From Moritella sp. 5 (GTDB lineage: Bacteria; Pseudomonadota; Gammaproteobacteria; Enterobacterales; Moritellaceae), in assembly GCF_018219455.1 (NCBI RefSeq), contig NZ_CP056122.1:2170001-2234000 (forward strand): a stretch of 64,000 bases of DNA, in the 5' to 3' direction. Both the position numbers and the translations under genes were made by a program. The notes below the pieces were generated by a model. It saw only the letters and a list, made by a program, of their open reading frames with translations, was not told the DNA's origin and did no database searches. Of the stretch, positions 34,527 through 42,986 are shown one piece after another (the stretch's first letter is position 1; the number at the start of each line of letters is the position of its first letter).

Positions 34527-35382
34527 GATATTGAATTTCGTCCTTGATTAACTGAGTTATTAATTCTACATCATCACCACTATTTAACATGAAAATGACA
34601 TTGATTGGTTTGAGAGACTCTTTTAATATAACGAGAGAAAGTGTGTTTTCTACGTGCATAATAACCAATCTAATAGGGGGATGCGTTTTCTGTAATGCCT
34701 CTATATAGGGAAGTAAGCGTAGTGAAACTATTTCCCCTCGCTCTTTGTTATCCCAAAACATGGTGAGGCTGGCACTATCTGTTATCGTTTCTGGAACTAT
34801 TATCGATGTGGTATCAGGAGTATTGATGTCATGCTTTCTTATCGATGGATAAATGAAAGCAATAAGCAGACAAATAACACCACTAATAAATTGCCATGAG
34901 TGTAGCCAACTATATTTATTGCCTATTGAATGGTTAGCCATATCCTTTTGAGCTGGGATAGAGGCATCGTGAGTATTCTTTTCTTGCTCACTTGTATCAG
35001 GGGATAATATTTTACCCTCAGCCTTTTCTTCGATCAGAGTACGATCAAAAGTAGGATCATCTATGATCTCAACGACACAGCTGTCTAGCTTATAACCTAT
35101 TTTTGGGATAGTTTTTAGATGTTTTTGATCTTTACCATTATCGTCAATCACATTGCGTATATTACTAATAGCTTGTGCTACTGAACCTTCAGATACATGC
35201 TTTCCAGCCCAAGCATATTCTAATAATTTGTGTTTATGTACAATATTTCCCGAATTTTCACATAATAGAAGCAAGACTAAAAAGTCGTGGCTCCCTATGC
35301 GTTTTTCTTCATCTGTGATTGTGTTTTTCAACATGGAGTAATCTGAAATAAGAACCCACTGCTTTACTTTATACATAGACAC
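34516..35382 (-). CDS. ToxR-like transmembrane transcriptional activator
   Basis: This 288-residue protein has an N-terminal OmpR/PhoB-type winged helix. The visible motifs are GSHDFLVLLLLCENSGNIVHKHKLLEYAW (in two parts), VSEGSVAQAISNIRNVI and KTIPKIGYKL. A charged linker follows, then a single membrane helix (WQFISGVICLLIAFIYPS, about 165-183) and a 100-residue periplasmic domain. This is the architecture of ToxR, TcpP, CadC and VtrA. It overlaps its small partner gene by 11 bp. The signal and targets are unknown. The divergent lipoprotein gene at 35806 is one candidate target. Confidence 0.85.
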   Translation of the reverse strand: MSMYKVKQWVLISDYSMLKNTITDEEKRIGSHDFLVLLLLCENSGNIVHKHKLLEYAWAGKHVSEGSVAQAISNIRNVIDDNGKDQKHLKTIPKIGYKLDSCVVEIIDDPTFDRTLIEEKAEGKILSPDTSEQEKNTHDASIPAQKDMANHSIGNKYSWLHSWQFISGVICLLIAFIYPSIRKHDINTPDTTSIIVPETITDSASLTMFWDNKERGEIVSLRLLPYIEALQKTHPPIRLVIMHVENTLSLVILKESLKPINVIFMLNSGDDVELITQLIKDEIQYHEH

Positions 35383-35563
35383 GCCGATATGTTATTTATC
35401 ATAAAAAGTATAACTTAATTTTTCATGTGAATTAAGGTGTAGATATAGAGTGGGCATAGACTATTACAGAGAGCGATAAATTGAAAGCATAAACCCTAAA
35501 AATCATGAGTTTGAGAATTTTTTGATAAATTTAAAGTTTAATTAATATAGTTTTGATATTTAA

Positions 35564-35660
35564 TTTAGGTATACATAAATTGACCATTATTATTAATGGC
35601 TAAGAAAGCGAGGTCAATCCTGACTAAGGGGCACTGTATAGCTTTTAATTAACGGATTGA
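35564..35660 (+). pseudogene. Decayed duplicate of the 3' end of alkC
   Basis: These 97 bp align without gaps to 39871-39967, the last 32 codons and stop of the AlkC gene, at about 80% identity by eye. The copy ends at the equivalent TGA. The codon CAA (Gln in INGQESK) has become TAA, and most differences are transitions. No convincing match continues upstream of about 35525. It is a relic showing that an alkC copy or recombination endpoint once lay here. Confidence 0.75.
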
Positions 35661-35805
35661 AAATCACATTTACTTGCTCAATTATGGTGTGTAAGAGAGT
35701 GTATAAGGTATGTATGCGTGTGTAAAATTGAGAGGTCTAATAAAGCATTCCTATTTTATTTTTGATACTTTCATTTCTAATATTTACATGAATGAGAACA
35801 CTGTT

Positions 35806-37023
35806 ATGGTAATAAAAAAATCGTATATAGCCGCAATGATTATGACTTCTTTATTAGTCGGCTGTAACTCTAGTTCTAGAACTAGTTCTACTTCTACTTC
35901 TACTTCTACTTCATCAACAGTGACAGTCGTTGGTATTTCATCAGTACCTAAAGCGCTTTCAGATAAATATACGAAAGCGCTTAGGTTTGACCGATATACT
36001 GCTGTAATTACACCAAATGGACAGGCAATACATATTATTGCTCAAGATCAGTTAAGCAATAACCAAATAGTCAGAGCTCGTTCGGTTCTAGCTCATTATT
36101 TAACGAATTATACTTCATCTAAGTATGGGAGTGATAAGTCTTCGGTTGCTAATAAAATGGCAGGGAATGGTGCGACGTTACTATTACTAAATGGAAGTGA
36201 TGATGGGAAGAATCCGGCAGCTGAATTAGATGGTCAACCGCTCTATCAAAATGAGATACAAGTTGAAGGAGATGAGTGGTATATCAAGCAAGATTATAAA
36301 CACCGAGATGCAACATTTGAAGAAATTTTGCATATGGTTCATGACACTGGTATTGGTGTTGACCAAAATGAAGAGTTTATAGGTTCACTACCTGCATATC
36401 AAAGCGATATTCGAAGCGCGCAAGTCGGGGCTATGACAGGTCGTATATGGGGTTTGGGCAATGACAATAAAGATTGGATTGTAGAACTTACAGCTGAAAA
36501 TAGTTTATCTCAGGAGTATTTTGCAGCTGCTATCGACTCTTATTATGGTTTATGGGGCGCTTGGAAACAGAAAGACTTGAACAGCGGAGGAATGTGGGGA
36601 ATATATCTAGCAAAAACAAGAGCCGATATTAAAACAAAAGATCCTTTAGGTGCTGCTTTAATAGGGGATTTTTTCCACCCTTATTTAACTTACAATGCTC
36701 GAATAGATGAAAGTTTCGATGGGACATTCAGTCTTAGGTATAATGAGTTAAAGCCGTACACAAACCATTCTCGATACTTAAAAGACGTTAGTTTAACGGG
36801 TAATAAAAACACAAATGTTGTTGTGAATGAACTCGACAATAACATTACAGGGAATTCAGGTAGTAATACCGTTATATTTTCTGGTGATGTAGGCAATTAT
36901 ACAATAACTAAATTAAGTGGTAACTCATATTTAGTTGAAGATCATAGAGATAGTGGTGATGGAAAGGTAACGCTTCAAAAAATAGAAAGCTTGAAGTTTA
37001 ATGATGCGATTGAAAAATTGTAA
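35806..37023 (+). CDS. Secreted lipoprotein with Ser/Thr linker and RTX-type C-terminal module, unknown function
   Basis: This protein of about 405 residues has a lipobox (LLVGC) and a low-complexity Ser/Thr linker encoded by TACTTC repeats. A central region of about 250 residues contains EEILHMVHDTGIGVDQNEEF, which might be a degenerate metal site. The C-terminal stretch NNITGNSGSNTVIFSGDVGNYTI (in two pieces) ending IESLKFNDA resembles the terminal module of RTX/VCBS-type proteins. ATG 35806 is preferred over 35710 because it gives a proper lipoprotein signal. Its neighbours include a ToxR-like pair and SUKH/DUF6968 genes. Confidence 0.65.
   Translation: MVIKKSYIAAMIMTSLLVGCNSSSRTSSTSTSTSTSSTVTVVGISSVPKALSDKYTKALRFDRYTAVITPNGQAIHIIAQDQLSNNQIVRARSVLAHYLTNYTSSKYGSDKSSVANKMAGNGATLLLLNGSDDGKNPAAELDGQPLYQNEIQVEGDEWYIKQDYKHRDATFEEILHMVHDTGIGVDQNEEFIGSLPAYQSDIRSAQVGAMTGRIWGLGNDNKDWIVELTAENSLSQEYFAAAIDSYYGLWGAWKQKDLNSGGMWGIYLAKTRADIKTKDPLGAALIGDFFHPYLTYNARIDESFDGTFSLRYNELKPYTNHSRYLKDVSLTGNKNTNVVVNELDNNITGNSGSNTVIFSGDVGNYTITKLSGNSYLVEDHRDSGDGKVTLQKIESLKFNDAIEKL
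35889..35912 (+). repeat. TACTTC hexanucleotide repeat x4 inside the lipoprotein gene
   Basis: Four perfect 6-bp units encode the Ser/Thr linker after the lipobox. Gain or loss of units would change linker length by two residues without a frameshift. Confidence 0.9.
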
Positions 37024-37039
37024 ATCCAAATTTTTGGAG

Positions 37040-37069
37040 GTAATATCTATCAATATTGATAGATATTAC
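37040..37069. terminator. Perfect 30-bp palindrome between convergent genes
   Basis: GTAATATCTATCAA is followed by TA and its exact reverse complement, so the whole 30 bp is self-complementary. It lies 17 bp after the lipoprotein stop and 20 bp from the SUKH stop. It is probably a bidirectional terminator, but there is no T-run, and it could be a protein-binding or cruciform site. Confidence 0.6.
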
Positions 37070-37089
37070 TCACTTTATTGTAGGAGATC

Positions 37090-37539
37090 TTAAAGCTCGT
37101 TGAACTCATCGAGCCATTCGGTGAAAGAATTAGATACTTGCGTAACACTGCAAGCACCATAGTTAAAAAACCATACCGGCACATCTGTTTGTTGACTTGC
37201 ACAATCGCTAAGTTTGAAACAAAACATGTTGCCCTTACAATCTGACGCAAACAAAATATGCCCCTTTGGCATGCCGCTCATTTCATATAGCTGTGATAGC
37301 GAAGCGACATCTTCCAGGCTTAAAAAATCTTGTACTTCAGAAATATCGGAATTCAAATCACAAATTTTAGTTAATACATTTGGCGTGTGAACCAAGCCAT
37401 AGGTAGAGATTAAATATTTATATGAGTCCGGTAAAATTCCCTTCAACTTTGATTCAAGCTCTGTAATATCCTGAGTATTGATTGGTACCATGGCGTTTTT
37501 ACTGCCCCAGTTTTTTACAAATGTATCAATGCTATTCAT
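37090..37539 (-). CDS. SMI1/KNR4 (SUKH) family protein, immunity-like
   Basis: This 149-residue protein shows the SUKH pattern: an N-terminal acidic helix (ITELESKLKGILPDSYKYLISTYG), a central strand-rich part with GHILFASDCKGNMFCF, and a closing VSNSFTEWLDEF. The ATG at 37539 has GGAG nine bases upstream, and an extended frame to 37554 would start with TTG. SUKH proteins often give immunity to polymorphic toxins, but no toxin with a recognisable nuclease domain is adjacent. The lipoprotein at 35806 is the nearest secreted candidate. Confidence 0.75.
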   Translation of the reverse strand: MNSIDTFVKNWGSKNAMVPINTQDITELESKLKGILPDSYKYLISTYGLVHTPNVLTKICDLNSDISEVQDFLSLEDVASLSQLYEMSGMPKGHILFASDCKGNMFCFKLSDCASQQTDVPVWFFNYGACSVTQVSNSFTEWLDEFNEL

Positions 37540-37694
37540 TTCAAAGTACTCCAAAATCGCTAACGGACTATTACCGTGATTACGATTAAATTCGTCTTAA
37601 TTTTATAATGAAAACAAGATACACATGATGAGCAGATGATTCAATTTATTATTGATGTATTTATTATTTGTCAGAAAGTATTGCTAAGTAGCGA

Positions 37695-38000
37695 TTAGCT
37701 CGCTGTAGATTGCGTTGGAAAGTAGACTGATAATATGTCTAATTCATACTCTAAGTCTTGAGGTAAATAAAACGTCCATCCCTTTCGGACTAATGGCTCA
37801 AAAACGTATTTTAAGCATTGAACAACCAAGCAGAGCGACTGCAGAGCATCAATGCCATAAACGTATTCACAAAATGACAGCGCTGTAATTTCAACCTTAC
37901 AGCGGTAATCTGCACCATCAGGTTCTGGTATACCAATACAAACTTTCAAGGTTAATAAGGTATCATCTGGTTTTTTTGCTACATATTCACTCGTGATCAA
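37695..38000 (-). CDS. DUF6968-like small protein
   Basis: This 101-residue protein resembles DUF6968 members in VCIGIPEPDGADYRCKVEI, CEYVYGIDALQSLCLVVQCL and the aromatic tail. It uses a TTG start (38000) with GGAG six to seven bases upstream. DUF6968-type proteins are often found near toxin/immunity islands but lack an established function. It is transcribed in the same direction as the SUKH gene 140 bp away. Family assignment is from memory of motifs. Confidence 0.55.
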   Translation of the reverse strand: MITSEYVAKKPDDTLLTLKVCIGIPEPDGADYRCKVEITALSFCEYVYGIDALQSLCLVVQCLKYVFEPLVRKGWTFYLPQDLEYELDILSVYFPTQSTAS

Positions 38001-38301
38001 TTGTTGCTCCGTTATCTTCTTCTATCATCAAGATATATTTTAAAATGCCATATTTATACTTATTGCATGTCTCGTATACAGAATAACATCATTTTTGCAG
38101 TAAACGCCGCTGCGGTATTAACTCGAACAGTAGGCCAAACATAGATTATTTTATATGGGATGATAGGCGTATTTCTCAATCACATTCATATTATCAATGA
38201 ATACTATATAAATCATCAATTAGACTATATGTATTAGTTTTGGCAAAGTAGCGTTATCGGGTCTGCAAGGACTAAACGGATAAAACATAAGGGAAAATAC
38301 C
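38001..38301. other. Intergenic region (301 bp), nothing recognised
   Basis: This lies between divergent genes. GGGAAAA near 38291 serves the RidA start. I see no operator or repeat. Confidence 0.4.
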
Positions 38302-38715
38302 ATGGCGAATAAACAAGGATTTCATAACAAAGATTTACCTGACATGCGTAATGCTTTCAGTTGGGGGTTGAAATTGAGTGACTTCAAGGAGATATTTTTT
38401 GTCACGGGTCATGCCGATTGTAACCCGCAATTTATAACTCAACATCCAGGTGATCCAGTTGCACAGACACGTCTTATTCTTGCTCAGATGAAGGACTTTC
38501 TAGAAGAGGCAGGATTCAGCATCGATGATATCGTACGCACTGATTGGACATTCGTTAATGAAGTCAGCGGAGAGCAATTTGGTGAAATAGCGGCAGTATG
38601 GGAAGAGTTTCTGGTTGATGTAGAGGTTAAACCTGCCACTGGTACATTACGTTATGTTCAACGCTTAGGTATGGCCGATATGATGGTTGAATATGAAATG
38701 ATGCTAGCAAGGTAA
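38302..38715 (+). CDS. RidA (YjgF/YER057c/UK114) family protein
   Basis: This 137-residue protein has the RidA fold motifs: FFVTGHADCNP, GDPVAQTRLILAQMKDFLEEAGFSIDDIVRTDWTFVN (in pieces) and the C-terminal MVEYEMMLA. The deaminase arginine may be in TLRYVQR, but its exact position differs from classic RidA (PARxxV). It is therefore a subfamily member that may lack enamine/imine deaminase activity. It is followed by alkC after 127 bp. Confidence 0.85.
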   Translation: MANKQGFHNKDLPDMRNAFSWGLKLSDFKEIFFVTGHADCNPQFITQHPGDPVAQTRLILAQMKDFLEEAGFSIDDIVRTDWTFVNEVSGEQFGEIAAVWEEFLVDVEVKPATGTLRYVQRLGMADMMVEYEMMLAR

Positions 38716-38842
38716 TGCAGTTGGAGATTTTAGTTATCACACTAGCCCAAATCATTTAAATTAATCCAGTCTTGCTATATAGTTTTATCCATACAGTTTT
38801 ATCAATCGCCGCATTGATTACCATTAGGATGAGAATTTACTT

Positions 38843-39967
38843 ATGGCTGAGTTATTTAAGGACGTTTATTGCCCTGCATTTTATGAGCAATTTTCGGAGG
38901 TGTTAACTAAGGTATTACCTGACTTTGATTCCATTAAATTTAACCAAATGATCTTTAATGAACGCTTTGCTGATTATGAACTAAAGCAACGTATGCATCA
39001 TACGGCGGAAGTCTTACATCATTTTATGCCTGAAGATTTTAGCTCTGCTGTTGTAACTCTCAAACGCATTATTGATGAACTGCGTGGACAGGGGATTAAA
39101 GAACGCAGTATTGAATATATGTGTTTGCCTGATTATATCGAGACATATGGATTGGACTATTACGACAGTGCTGTCGATTGCTTTGAATATGTAACCCAAT
39201 ACACCAGCTGTGAATTTGCTGTTAGACCTTTCATTATACGTTATCCTGCTAAAATGTTAGTGCAGCTGCTGGCGTGGACTACACACGAGAGTCGCCATGT
39301 ACGCCGCTTAGCCAGCGAAGGTTCACGACCTAGATTACCTTGGGCGATGGCATTGCCAGCATTTAAAAAAGATCCGACGCCTTTGTTACCCATTTTAACA
39401 GCATTGAAATTCGATAACTGTGAAGTTGTGAGGCGCAGTGTAGCGAATAATCTCAATGACATTGCTAAAGATAACAGCGATGTAGTAGTGCATGTAACAA
39501 CGCTTTGGTTAGGAGACAACGCACTGACAGATAAACTCGTCAAACATGCGTGTCGTACTTTACTCAAGCAAGCTCAGCCAGAGATAATGGCACTGTTTGG
39601 CTTTCAACAAGACCTAATTACGCTTACTGAAATGTCGATCACGACACCTGTTGTAAAAGTAGGGGGCAAGCTGACGTTTAACTTCACGATTAATAACACG
39701 AGTGGTTCACCACAAAAATTACGTTTGGAATACGGGCTGTATTATCTTAAAAAGAATGGAACATTGGCGCGAAAAGTATTTAAAATCACTGAACGCGTTA
39801 TTGCTGGGAATACAGAAGAACAGATAACGCGTCATCAAAGCTTTAAAGTGATCAGTACCCGTGTGTTTCATTTAGGCATGCATAAACTGGCCATTATTAT
39901 TAATGGCCAAGAAAGCAAGATCAGTACTGAAAAAGAGGCGTTGTATAGCTTTGAATTAACAAGTTGA
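38843..39967 (+). CDS. alkC: AlkC-type DNA alkylation repair glycosylase (HEAT-like repeats plus Ig-like C-terminal domain)
   Basis: This 374-residue protein has N-terminal and central HEAT-like repeats (about 1-255) with the signature AWTTHESRHVRRLASEGSRPRLPW and the DNCEVVRRSVANNLNDIAKD repeat. An Ig-like domain of about 105 residues (SITTPVVKVGGKLTFNFTINNTS onward) completes it. This is the AlkC architecture. The enzyme removes 3-methyladenine-type lesions without base flipping. All parts are present. A decayed copy of its last 97 bp lies at 35564-35660. Confidence 0.88.
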   Translation: MAELFKDVYCPAFYEQFSEVLTKVLPDFDSIKFNQMIFNERFADYELKQRMHHTAEVLHHFMPEDFSSAVVTLKRIIDELRGQGIKERSIEYMCLPDYIETYGLDYYDSAVDCFEYVTQYTSCEFAVRPFIIRYPAKMLVQLLAWTTHESRHVRRLASEGSRPRLPWAMALPAFKKDPTPLLPILTALKFDNCEVVRRSVANNLNDIAKDNSDVVVHVTTLWLGDNALTDKLVKHACRTLLKQAQPEIMALFGFQQDLITLTEMSITTPVVKVGGKLTFNFTINNTSGSPQKLRLEYGLYYLKKNGTLARKVFKITERVIAGNTEEQITRHQSFKVISTRVFHLGMHKLAIIINGQESKISTEKEALYSFELTS

Positions 39968-41103
39968 TCGTTTTAATAAGCGAGTGGATGCTCATGACTA
40001 AAAGTCACTGAATTTCCATGCGCTAACTTCATTATCCATCATCATAGGGGCGAATAGATATTGTTTGTTTGCGCCTATATCTACTAAGTTCGGCGGTCGA
40101 AAAGTCGCTGTTCATGCCTTTACCTCAACTGCCAACTAACAGTTCACCTTGCTGAACTAATGAATACGTCAGAACCCACTGTATTGCCTATTGAAATAGA
40201 ATTTGCGCTGGTGGCAAATAACGGATTAATGTCATTTTTATGTTATTGATAAGTGACTTTGATTTAAAAGTAATCGCGAAGAAAAATAACTTACTGCAGA
40301 CAGATATATATCTGTACTTACGTGAATTATAAAAACTGCCTTTGATTTGATTTGATTAGGGCAGGGTAATCACTTTTACTTTGTGGTAAACAGAGCGATT
40401 AAATGGCGGTCTGATGGACCGATGCACAATACTTTAGTTAGAGTAAATCAACGCTTTATCAAGGAACCTATCACTGCACATACCGGCACTCGATCAAATG
40501 TTCTACCCTGCGGAAGAGCTTCAACCGTTTAAGATGGTAGCGACAACAACACCTTTTGATCTTGAGAATTATTTTAAAGTACCAGGATTTAAAAATTAGC
40601 GCGTATCGAATGTCCTCTATATTTAGAGGATAGATGATCGGCAGTTTACTTCGTCGTTATTATTAACTTAGTTTTAATCCATTCCCCCTATATTGAAATA
40701 ATCCATCTATTAAATCTATTTCGTCGAAATTTTCAGTGCGATACAGTCAATTAACACTTGGTTGGTAAATAAAATGGCAGGTCTTTACAGATTAACGATA
40801 GATAATTTCGGATTGCGAGTCAGCACATTAGTATCACCAAGTCACGTTGATAGTATCAAAACATTGTTTTGTTGGTTTTTTAGCACGGTTGATAATGTGT
40901 GTTCTATTTGATAATGCGTTTATATTAATTTGATTTTTTATTCACATAAGTTTGATGGTGTTTTTATGCTTATTTAGATCTTAAATGTTAACTTTCATGA
41001 GTGTTAAATGTCAGCTATTAACGCTAGGTAGACAAGTACTTAACATTAACTGACTGTGTTTAATTACGATCTTTTTATAGTGATATACAAGGAAAGGAAT
41101 TTC
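39968..41103. other. 1.1-kb non-coding region with gene debris
   Basis: No intact gene is seen. Short coding-like fragments occur at 40160-40249 (30 codons starting MNTSEPTVLPIEIEFALV) and 40447-40599. Hairpins lie at 40141-40158 (AGTTCA/TGAACT) and 40613-40630 (TCCTCTA/TAGAGGA), and a 16-bp palindrome at 40300-40315. The last 150 bp carries the promoter of the pore-former gene, with AGGAAAGGAA as ribosome binding site. Confidence 0.5.
40447..40599 (+). pseudogene. Possible C-terminal remnant of an unknown gene
   Basis: The frame after a TAA at 40444 encodes 50 residues ending DLENYFKVPGFKN, with protein-like composition and no start at its beginning. An ATG at 40498 would give 33 residues. 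A 7-bp hairpin (40613-40630) follows the stop like a terminator. Probably the tail of a deleted gene. Confidence 0.35.
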
Positions 41104-42429
41104 ATGAATAAAAAATATTTTAAAATGAGCTATGCAGCTCTATTCGTTGCATCTGGTTTAGCTAATGCAAGTCCAATTGATGGTATTGATGATGCTTATT
41201 TCCACGGTGCTGATCAATTTCAAGCATATAAAGACCCAAGAACTGCATGCGATGTTTTCAATCAGAAAGTCAAGTATATTAATAGTGTACTTAGTCAGAC
41301 TGAAGGTGCTGGACATATTAGCAACCTATGCCAAGCCGTACGGTTTACTGATGGTCAAATTGAAGATACATACTATTTGACTACTGTTAATGGCGCTTAC
41401 CAAGATGGCAGCAATAGTTACCCTGTTACGGAGCAACTTGATGTTGCACGTACCATCGACTTATTAATGTTTTCGCAATCGAATAAAACAGACTATGTCG
41501 TTATTGTTGATGGTTCTGTCGATGTATCAAAACAGACTGTTAATTACGGTGGTGAAATAAGTTGGTATGACGAAAATGTTCTTCCATTCTTTTGGTACCG
41601 GGAAGGATATATTGGGCAAGTTTTCCATGGTAATTCTCAGTTTAATTATATTGCTGGTGAATCTGCATATGCCTCGGCGGAATTTAAAGCTATGCAAGAG
41701 ACTAATGACGACTCGGAAATTGAGCGTTTAACTTGGAAATATTTAGCTGACACATGCGGTGATGGTGCTATAAATGCAAGCTGTATTCCTCAAGGGAAGG
41801 GGTTTGGGAACCAGTTAATTGGTACTGAAACATTTCCATCATCAACCAATGCGGCTGGAAATACGGTTGATATTGCTAATAGTACCTCTTTCAGCTTTAA
41901 TATTACTGGTGATTTTCAGGCGAGTAAATCAGATGGACCTTCTGCTGGTTTAGGCGTTGGTTTTGGATTCGATCAAACGACATCCTCATCTCAAACACAT
42001 AATGTATTGACGCTGAAATCTGTAGGTCAAGGTAATGACATTGGTACTGCTGTTACGCAAAAAATCAATACTCTTGCACTAGGGGCAGCTGCTGAAGATT
42101 ATCAGGCTAGTAATGATGGCTGGAATCGTGTTGTCAATGCGGCAGAAATTTGGGGTGAAGACCTTTATCGTAGCTATCCTTTAACAAGTTATGAAGCATG
42201 GCAAGAGAATTACACAGAGGATTCTAGTTCTTGTACGTCGCAAAACCTTATTTTTGGTAATTCACTTAAAATTGCTCGTACACATTTAAATATGTATGGC
42301 TCTAATTGGGATATTGCAGACGAAGATACAAAAATAGCGGATGCTGATTACGGTGTTGTGGTTGCTACAGAATGTACAACTGACCAAAAAGGTCAAACAT
42401 TCCGTCTTAAAAAAGAAACATTATTATAA
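41104..42429 (+). CDS. Predicted secreted leukocidin/VCC-like beta-barrel pore-forming protein
   Basis: This 441-residue protein has a signal peptide (cleavage near LANASP). The stretch FSFNITGDFQASKSDGPSAGL, continuing into Gly/Ser/Thr-rich alternating sequence, parallels the stem region of Vibrio cholerae cytolysin (TGGVEVSGDGPKAKL). The Trp/Tyr-rich C-terminal half fits a leukocidin fold with rim contacts. There is no pro-domain of the VCC type. Instead a small separate gene follows after 13 bp. ATG 41104 is chosen because AGGAAAGGAA precedes it. The family call rests on motif resemblance. Confidence 0.6.
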   Translation: MNKKYFKMSYAALFVASGLANASPIDGIDDAYFHGADQFQAYKDPRTACDVFNQKVKYINSVLSQTEGAGHISNLCQAVRFTDGQIEDTYYLTTVNGAYQDGSNSYPVTEQLDVARTIDLLMFSQSNKTDYVVIVDGSVDVSKQTVNYGGEISWYDENVLPFFWYREGYIGQVFHGNSQFNYIAGESAYASAEFKAMQETNDDSEIERLTWKYLADTCGDGAINASCIPQGKGFGNQLIGTETFPSSTNAAGNTVDIANSTSFSFNITGDFQASKSDGPSAGLGVGFGFDQTTSSSQTHNVLTLKSVGQGNDIGTAVTQKINTLALGAAAEDYQASNDGWNRVVNAAEIWGEDLYRSYPLTSYEAWQENYTEDSSSCTSQNLIFGNSLKIARTHLNMYGSNWDIADEDTKIADADYGVVVATECTTDQKGQTFRLKKETLL

Positions 42430-42442
42430 TAGGGAGATCGAG

Positions 42443-42889
42443 ATGAATTTATTTAAAAATACTATTGCTGTAGGCATGCTACTACTTACATCTGGCGTGA
42501 ATGCATCAAGTTTAGATTCTGTTAGCGCTCAAAATAATGGTGTTTTTCTTGCTATGCAACAATTACAGCTTGAGCAAGGTAAGCCCGGAAGCCGGAGTGT
42601 TGTTAATGCCGACATCTTATTTATTGATAGTAATATTACTAAGGTTGATCAACTGACTAAAAAGATGTTATCTGCGTATAACGCTATTGTTATCATTGGT
42701 GATAAATCAAACAATAAAACATTAATGATTGACCTTTTTGGTTTTGGTGTTCAACGTGATGTTATTGCAATTAGTAATATTCATGATTTAAAAACAAGAG
42801 AAATTAATACTTATAATGTTGGTAAAGATACAGCTGATATGAAAGTTGCTACTGTGTTATCTAGTGTGATCTCAAAACATATTAACTAA
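42443..42889 (+). CDS. Small secreted protein resembling VvhB / hemolysin pro-domain chaperone
   Basis: This 148-residue protein has a signal peptide (cleavage near GVNASS). The core NADILFIDSNITKVDQLTK, then AIVIIGDKSNNKTLMIDLF, aligns in pattern with the N-terminal chaperone domain of V. cholerae cytolysin (VLVDFSQISD ... FIVITEHKGELLFTPFD). That domain exists as the separate protein VvhB in V. vulnificus. It lies 13 bp after the pore-former gene, with GGGAGA as ribosome binding site. It is likely a periplasmic folding helper for that protein, which is an inference. Confidence 0.58.
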   Translation: MNLFKNTIAVGMLLLTSGVNASSLDSVSAQNNGVFLAMQQLQLEQGKPGSRSVVNADILFIDSNITKVDQLTKKMLSAYNAIVIIGDKSNNKTLMIDLFGFGVQRDVIAISNIHDLKTREINTYNVGKDTADMKVATVLSSVISKHIN

Positions 42890-42911
42890 GTTATAATTTA
42901 ACTGTACTTCT

Positions 42912-42938
42912 AACCACTGCTTAGCAGTGGTTTTTTTA
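42912..42938. terminator. Terminator between the pore-former operon and the convergent sphingomyelinase
   Basis: AACCACTGC-TTA-GCAGTGGTT is followed by a run of T on the plus strand, 22 bp after the stop at 42889. Confidence 0.92.
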
Positions 42939-42986
42939 TTCAACGCCTTCACATTATAAACGTCACCGTCACCTTTTGTTTATTGA

